Shown one piece after another: positions 60,311 to 64,000 of a stretch of 64,000 nt of DNA. Within the stretch, counting starts at the first letter, position 1. The number at the start of each line of letters is the position of its first letter. A model generated the notes under the pieces. It worked only from the letters and a program-made list of their open reading frames with translations. It was not told the DNA's origin and made no database searches. Source of the stretch: Ciona savignyi (Eukaryota > Chordata > Ascidiacea > Phlebobranchia > Cionidae); NCBI GenBank assembly GCA_000149265.1, contig CH001039.1, positions 106,996 through 170,995 of the forward strand, read 5' to 3'. Made by a program: the position numbers and the translations under genes.

Positions 60311-60642
60311 GTATTGAATCCCTTTAACAATTTCCTTACCTTATTTAGTTACAGGCGTATAAAACTTTTATGAAGGTAAACAAGAAACTCAATCGTAATG
60401 TTTATTCGGCGCAGCTAAAAGCGCTGTACGTCATACAAAACTATTATGTTACAATTGTCCTACTTGTAATTGAATAAATTAAAAAGGATTGTTTTGCTGG
60501 TTAGGTAAAAAACTGCTCGAACGATGTTTAAGTTAAGAGGTACAATTCATTTAATTGCGAATCACAAAGAGCTTTCTTTATTAACATTAACGTAGACCGT
60601 GTTTTTGCTTGATGCACGCTCTTCTGCGCAACTTCCTTCTTT

Positions 60643-61608
60643 TTAACTGCTGGTGTCTGCAGATGCAAACGCGTTTTGGGGGCAGGTGATCTCTTTACGC
60701 GTGCATGTTTCCATCAATGGCTGGGTTGCTGGCGGTTCATTCGTCGCGTCAGGTTGGTTTGAGCTAGTTTGAACCGGTTTCACAGTCCATGGTAATAAGA
60801 AAGTGCTTATCTTGTATTTTTTTAGTCGAAACCACCGGCATGCCTTGAACATTTTGATCAGCACCAAGGCAAGCACAACACAGGACATGACAGAAAGCCA
60901 TATCAAATATATTGTATCCCTGTCCCTCAGTTCACGAATTCCAAGATATTTTTCATAGTACTCGTCTGTCAATAATTACCAGAGTAAGTCGACACTAATA
61001 GATTGCAAATAATACTGTGCTATCTCGAAAATGATATAATAAATGATAAACTAAAACAGTGGTAACACATCAGTCATATATCACACACTTTTTTTACACA
61101 TAATATTTTAATTAAACAGGCCTATAGTGGCAAGTCGATTTCTGGTTCGAATGGTTAGTCTACTAAAAAATGGTCCATGGCCGGCTCATTACCAGAACCG
61201 TTTTGGTATAAGGAATCGGTATATGTATTGGTCGCGTTAACCTTACGACCGTACAAACTATGTTCTTAGAATAAGTCGTTTTTATGTTTATCCCCATAAT
61301 TAATGAGCAAACGCCAGCGGCGTTGTTACAAGGGTAGTCGTAAGTTATTTACAGCATAAAGGTAATGGTGATAAACTAATGATACAACAATCGAAACCAG
61401 TCGTACACTGGTACCAACCTGGACATTCCTGTCGGCACATATCTTTATTCCAATTGAGACACAAATCCATACAATCGTCGCAGTTTTCTGTTGCCGCCCA
61501 GTACTGTCCTTTGCCGCATAATTTCTTTCGCTTTCCCAAAGGCGTTGCTTGGACGGAACTTAAAATACTTGCCAGTAGGGCAAATTTGCCTAAAACCGAA
61601 CTTTCCAT
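60643..61608 (-). CDS. TNF-receptor-like type I membrane protein, BCMA/TACI-type cysteine module
   Basis: Exons 61419-61608 and 60643-60965 give 170 residues. The signal peptide is ~1-21, then one short cysteine module with Cys31, 43, 46, 50, 58 and 62. That spacing (C-x11-C-x2-C-x3-C-x7-C-x3-C), with QYW after the first cysteine, closely follows the single cysteine-rich domain of the BAFF/APRIL receptors TACI and BCMA; Fn14 is the other small relative. The DxL ligand motif of those receptors is not present. A ~20-residue stalk leads to a membrane helix (~81-100, YLIWLSVMSCVVLALVLI) and a 70-residue tail holding PVQTS (127-131), a possible TRAF-binding site. Without splicing, exon 1 reads on for 24 residues with four more cysteines to a stop. 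Confidence 0.72.
61163..61254 (-). mobile_element. SINE family B in receptor intron
   Basis: Reverse complement order: GCCGGCTCATTACCAGAACC, GTTTTGGTATAAGGAATCGG, TATATGTATTGGTCGCGTTA. It lies in the single intron of the TNF-receptor-like gene. Confidence 0.75.
61275..61340 (-). mobile_element. SINE family A tail fragment in receptor intron
   Basis: TTTATGTTTATCCCC, ATTAATGAGCAAACGCCAGC and GTTACAAGGGTAGTCG match the 3' end of family A. Confidence 0.5.
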
Positions 61609-61914
61609 TGTTCATAAATGATGTGATCAATACAAACTACAAATCAAATGTGATTCGAGCCACCACACGATTCAATACTTAACTAACGCAAACCAAAAAA
61701 AGTTTTTGGGGAAACAACCATTAGGGTGTTCTTTTATCATAAAAAGTACCTGAGCGATTAAAGTCTAATAAAAGGGGTCGACAACATTTTGTTCTTAAAG
61801 AGCCATTTTAACCGATATTTCACTAAATAAATCACTCGGAGCAGCAAAACTAATACTATTTTCGCAAAAAAGGAAAACAACACTGTGTGAGATAAAAACA
61901 CAAGTATTCCTTTC

Positions 61915-62035
61915 ACTCAAGTGATCCTTTTTTCGAATCTATGTTGGGTTAGGCACAATAAAGGTCTTTGCATAGAAGTCGGTATATGTAACGAACGCGC
62001 TAACTATTCGGCCACATGACCGTACACCATGCCGA
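61915..62035 (-). mobile_element. SINE family B
   Basis: Reverse complement of GGTCATGTGGCCGAATAGTT, GCGCGTTCGTTACATATACC and the downstream box B region TTCGAAAAAAGG. Confidence 0.7.
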
Positions 62036-62251
62036 CACCTGGTCCAGTATAAATGATAAGAAAGGCACACGCGACTCGTGGGAGGTTTGTTTTGTGACAT
62101 CACAACTTCTCCCGGCATTTGTTGAATCAATGGCGAAAAGGGGTTGATATATTACAACGATTTATCACAATTTGTACTTATACTGCTTTAATGGCGTTCT
62201 ACTAATTAATTTTTTTGCGAAAAAATAAGATTAGTGGCACCCTCTTTGTCA

Positions 62252-62530
62252 TATAGGATATTTATGTTTATCCTCGTGAATGGGAAACCGCAATGGGCTT
62301 TCAACACAAGGGAAATTGTCAGATCACTTCGCGCTTACCGTCGGATTACCGATGCTATTGCAATGTGTTGTGTATGATTTAAACATTCCTTCAATTTGTT
62401 AGAAATCATCATTCTACTGGTTTAAAGCAATGCCCTTTAAGTGCCTTGCTCAAGAACACAACCGACAAGTCAGAAAACAGATTCGAACCCGCAACCCTTC
62501 GACTGAAACGCGAGGCACTAACCCATCACG
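62252..62530 (-). mobile_element. SINE family A, near full length
   Basis: AGGATATTTATGTTTATCCT, CGTGAATGGGAAACCGC, ACCGTCGGATTACCGATGCT, CTTGCTCAAGAACACAACCG and CGCAACCCTTCGACTGAAAC. Confidence 0.85.
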
Positions 62531-62681
62531 GTATGCATTTTTTTATTCTGGGTAAATTGGGTGAAATCCTGTATCTATGCATGGTTACTAAAAAGCGTGT
62601 ATTAAGCTTCGTGCTACGGTTTCTTGGTCGAGTGGGCAGTTTTAGTATTAATACAGGTGAGCCTTGTGAAATAAAAGCGTA

Positions 62682-63629
62682 GGGGAAAAGTGGGTAAAAT
62701 GGGCCACGTGGGTAAAATGGGCCCCATCCAATTTTCAATATATTTTGAAGAATAAAATTTGCTGCAAGAACCAGTGTCAGTATATCAACTTATGGAATCT
62801 CCAAACCGAAGTTTGAGCGTGAAATCACCAAACTCAATGTTTTCTGTAGTTATTTCGGTTTGAGAAGGTCTGAATCTAAATTTGCAATTTTTGTTTTCTG
62901 CTAATATATAATAGAAAAGATCAAATGCTAAAATAACTTTTACTGTAGTTAAATAGAACTATAAAGCCTAGACCTACTTTTACTGGTAGTAATAAAACTT
63001 CTTTTTTAAAGAATTTTTTATAGAGATTTTAAGTCGTATGTTGGCACCTGTCTAATATGGGCCCCCTATGTTCATTTGGTAACTAACGGGGATAGACTTA
63101 GCATTAACAGTACTAAAGGGCTAGACTTAGCACTTACAGTCATATTATGTGTTTCACAATAAACTAAACGGGTTTTCTAAATGCTATTAATAACATGAAT
63201 TGATAGTTATGCTTCCACTAAAGTAGCAAGGTGTTATTGCATTAGTATACTAGTAACTGGGTATTAAATAAAAAGTAATTGCTGTAATTCAAAGTGTTAA
63301 ATTAAAAAAAAAAACTACATCATAAAAAGAAAAGTAATAACATTGTTTATATGGGAAGCGAATATTGATATTGTTATCTAGCGAAATGTTAATATCGAAA
63401 ACGGGCCGGGGCCCATTTTAGACTGCACCCTTGTCTAAAATGGGCCACTAACGAAATATTTTTCTTTGTTGATAAAATATATTTAACAAAAATTATTAGA
63501 AAGTTAACATGTTATGTGTGAAGACTTTGGTATTAGGTGACACCACACGAAAAACTTAAATCCAGCGGGCTTTATATCAGTAAAAAATCCGATTTGCAAC
63601 TAAAGGGCCCATTTTACCCACTCTTCCCC
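62682..63629 (-). mobile_element. TA-flanked MITE, copy 2 (inverted)
   Basis: 948 bp, the reverse complement of 53775-54723 with few differences. It is flanked by TA at 62680-62681 and 63630-63631. Near-equal length and sequence point to recent transposition of both copies. Confidence 0.9.
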
Positions 63630-63639
63630 TATATTGGGG

Positions 63640-63825
63640 AGGGGGACTAAAAGAACTAAAATAAATAAGTAGGGAATCTAAAATGAAGATTAAGTGAGTA
63701 ATGGGCCAGGATTAAAGTCAGGTTTAGATCTAGGGTTTAAATTAATTTTTAGGGCAGAGATAAAAGTTTCCAAAGTTTGAATGGCCAGTTTGCCTCCTTT
63801 TCTCATTCCTTTTTGGTGCTGCCGT
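63640..63825. mobile_element. MITE, GGGAAACTGC family, diverged
   Basis: Contains the family core (AAAATGAAGATTAAG, GGGTTTAAATTA, AGGGCAGAG) and the right part AATGGCCAGTTTGCCTCCTT. The left terminus is degraded. Confidence 0.5.
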
Positions 63826-63879
63826 TGATTGAACATTTTCTGCTTGTCCGGTTGAGAAACAATTCTTGATATAAAGCAA

Positions 63880-64000
63880 GTAGGCTACAACCTTTCGATT
63901 GAAAGGCGACGCACTTAACCGCCAGACTAACCGGCCGGACGGCCGGAGTAAAAACCACACTCATAGGGTATTCCTGTTTTATCCTATTGAATGATAAATT
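63880..64000 (-). mobile_element. SINE family A, cut by window end
   Basis: CAACCTTTCGATTGAAAGGC, GACGCACTTAACCGCCAGAC, TAACCGGCCGG, then a shortened body ending near the window edge with CATAGGGTATTCCTGTTTTA. Confidence 0.8.

Larger units (their letters stand above)
57952..60642. other. Intergenic region with small tandem duplications
   Basis: 3' flank of P450, then AT-rich DNA. Recognised items: a two-copy ~50-bp tandem repeat at 58433-58520 (GGATATATCACAAAAAACAG, AACCAGCTGGTCTACC), a SINE family A copy at 58508-58706, and a ~130-170-bp tandem duplication at 60047-60310. Between 58.7 and 60.0 kb I see nothing I can name. Confidence 0.45.
61609..62681. other. 5' flank of receptor gene with SINEs
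   Basis: Candidate promoter region of the minus-strand receptor. It contains a hAT-related stretch (about 61776-61860) also found beside the peptide genes (GAGCCATTTTAACCGATATT), a SINE family B copy at 61915-62035 and a SINE family A copy at 62252-62530. Confidence 0.5.

Overview
This window is eukaryotic nuclear DNA that looks like a solitary tunicate, most probably a Ciona species. That is an inference from four things: compact multi-exon genes with GT-AG introns and animal-specific products (PHF14, SUGP1, UBE2J2, RPL27A, an SLC5-type transporter, a cytochrome P450); strong AT bias between genes; abundant short tRNA-derived SINEs and MITEs; and a small antimicrobial-peptide-like precursor with the layout known from tunicates. 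There is one 100-N assembly gap (29867-29966). I built the exon models by hand from splice sites and reading phase. For every complete multi-exon model the summed exon length is a multiple of three and the phase agrees at each junction.

Left part (1-24 kb). Positions 1-3748 look like an upstream intron of PHF14, filled by a hAT-type MITE and a decaying tandem array with a ~330-bp unit. The 3' eleven exons of PHF14 (two PHD fingers, a coding minisatellite) run to 15757 on the plus strand. RPL27A (5 exons, minus strand, 16599-18648) converges on it. After a 1.8-kb divergent intergenic region with a GTGCACAC-rich fold-back come a one-exon SUGP1 homologue that lacks SURP modules (20495-21919) and the two-exon ER ubiquitin-conjugating enzyme UBE2J2 (22266-23338).

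Middle part (24-41 kb). It holds an unassigned three-exon gene (25488-26830, minus), an unassigned set of three phase-compatible exons (28227-29697, minus), two direct copies of a piggyBac-type MITE on either side of the assembly gap, a complete 13-exon SLC5A8-like monocarboxylate transporter (31523-37448, minus) with SINEs in many introns, and a four-exon secreted C-type-lectin-like gene (38857-40138, minus).

Right part (41-64 kb). A 5.3-kb palindrome (41238-46566) carries two divergent copies of a gene for an 88-residue antimicrobial-peptide-like precursor. The encoded proteins are identical. Then come a hAT transposase relic, a five-exon claudin/PMP22-like four-helix membrane protein (48122-51279), an orphan kelch exon, a CYP2-clan P450 whose N-terminal exons I could not find (53560-57951), and a two-exon type I membrane protein (60643-61608, minus) whose single six-cysteine module is spaced like the BCMA/TACI class of TNF receptors. 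A 949-bp TA-flanked MITE occurs twice in opposite orientation, once inside a P450 intron.

The genes are mostly independent housekeeping or surface/defence genes and form no single pathway. The strongest leads for follow-up are the palindromic peptide pair, the BCMA/TACI-like receptor, the SURP-less SUGP1, and two places where a 3' splice site and the start of its exon have been tandemly copied into the preceding intron.
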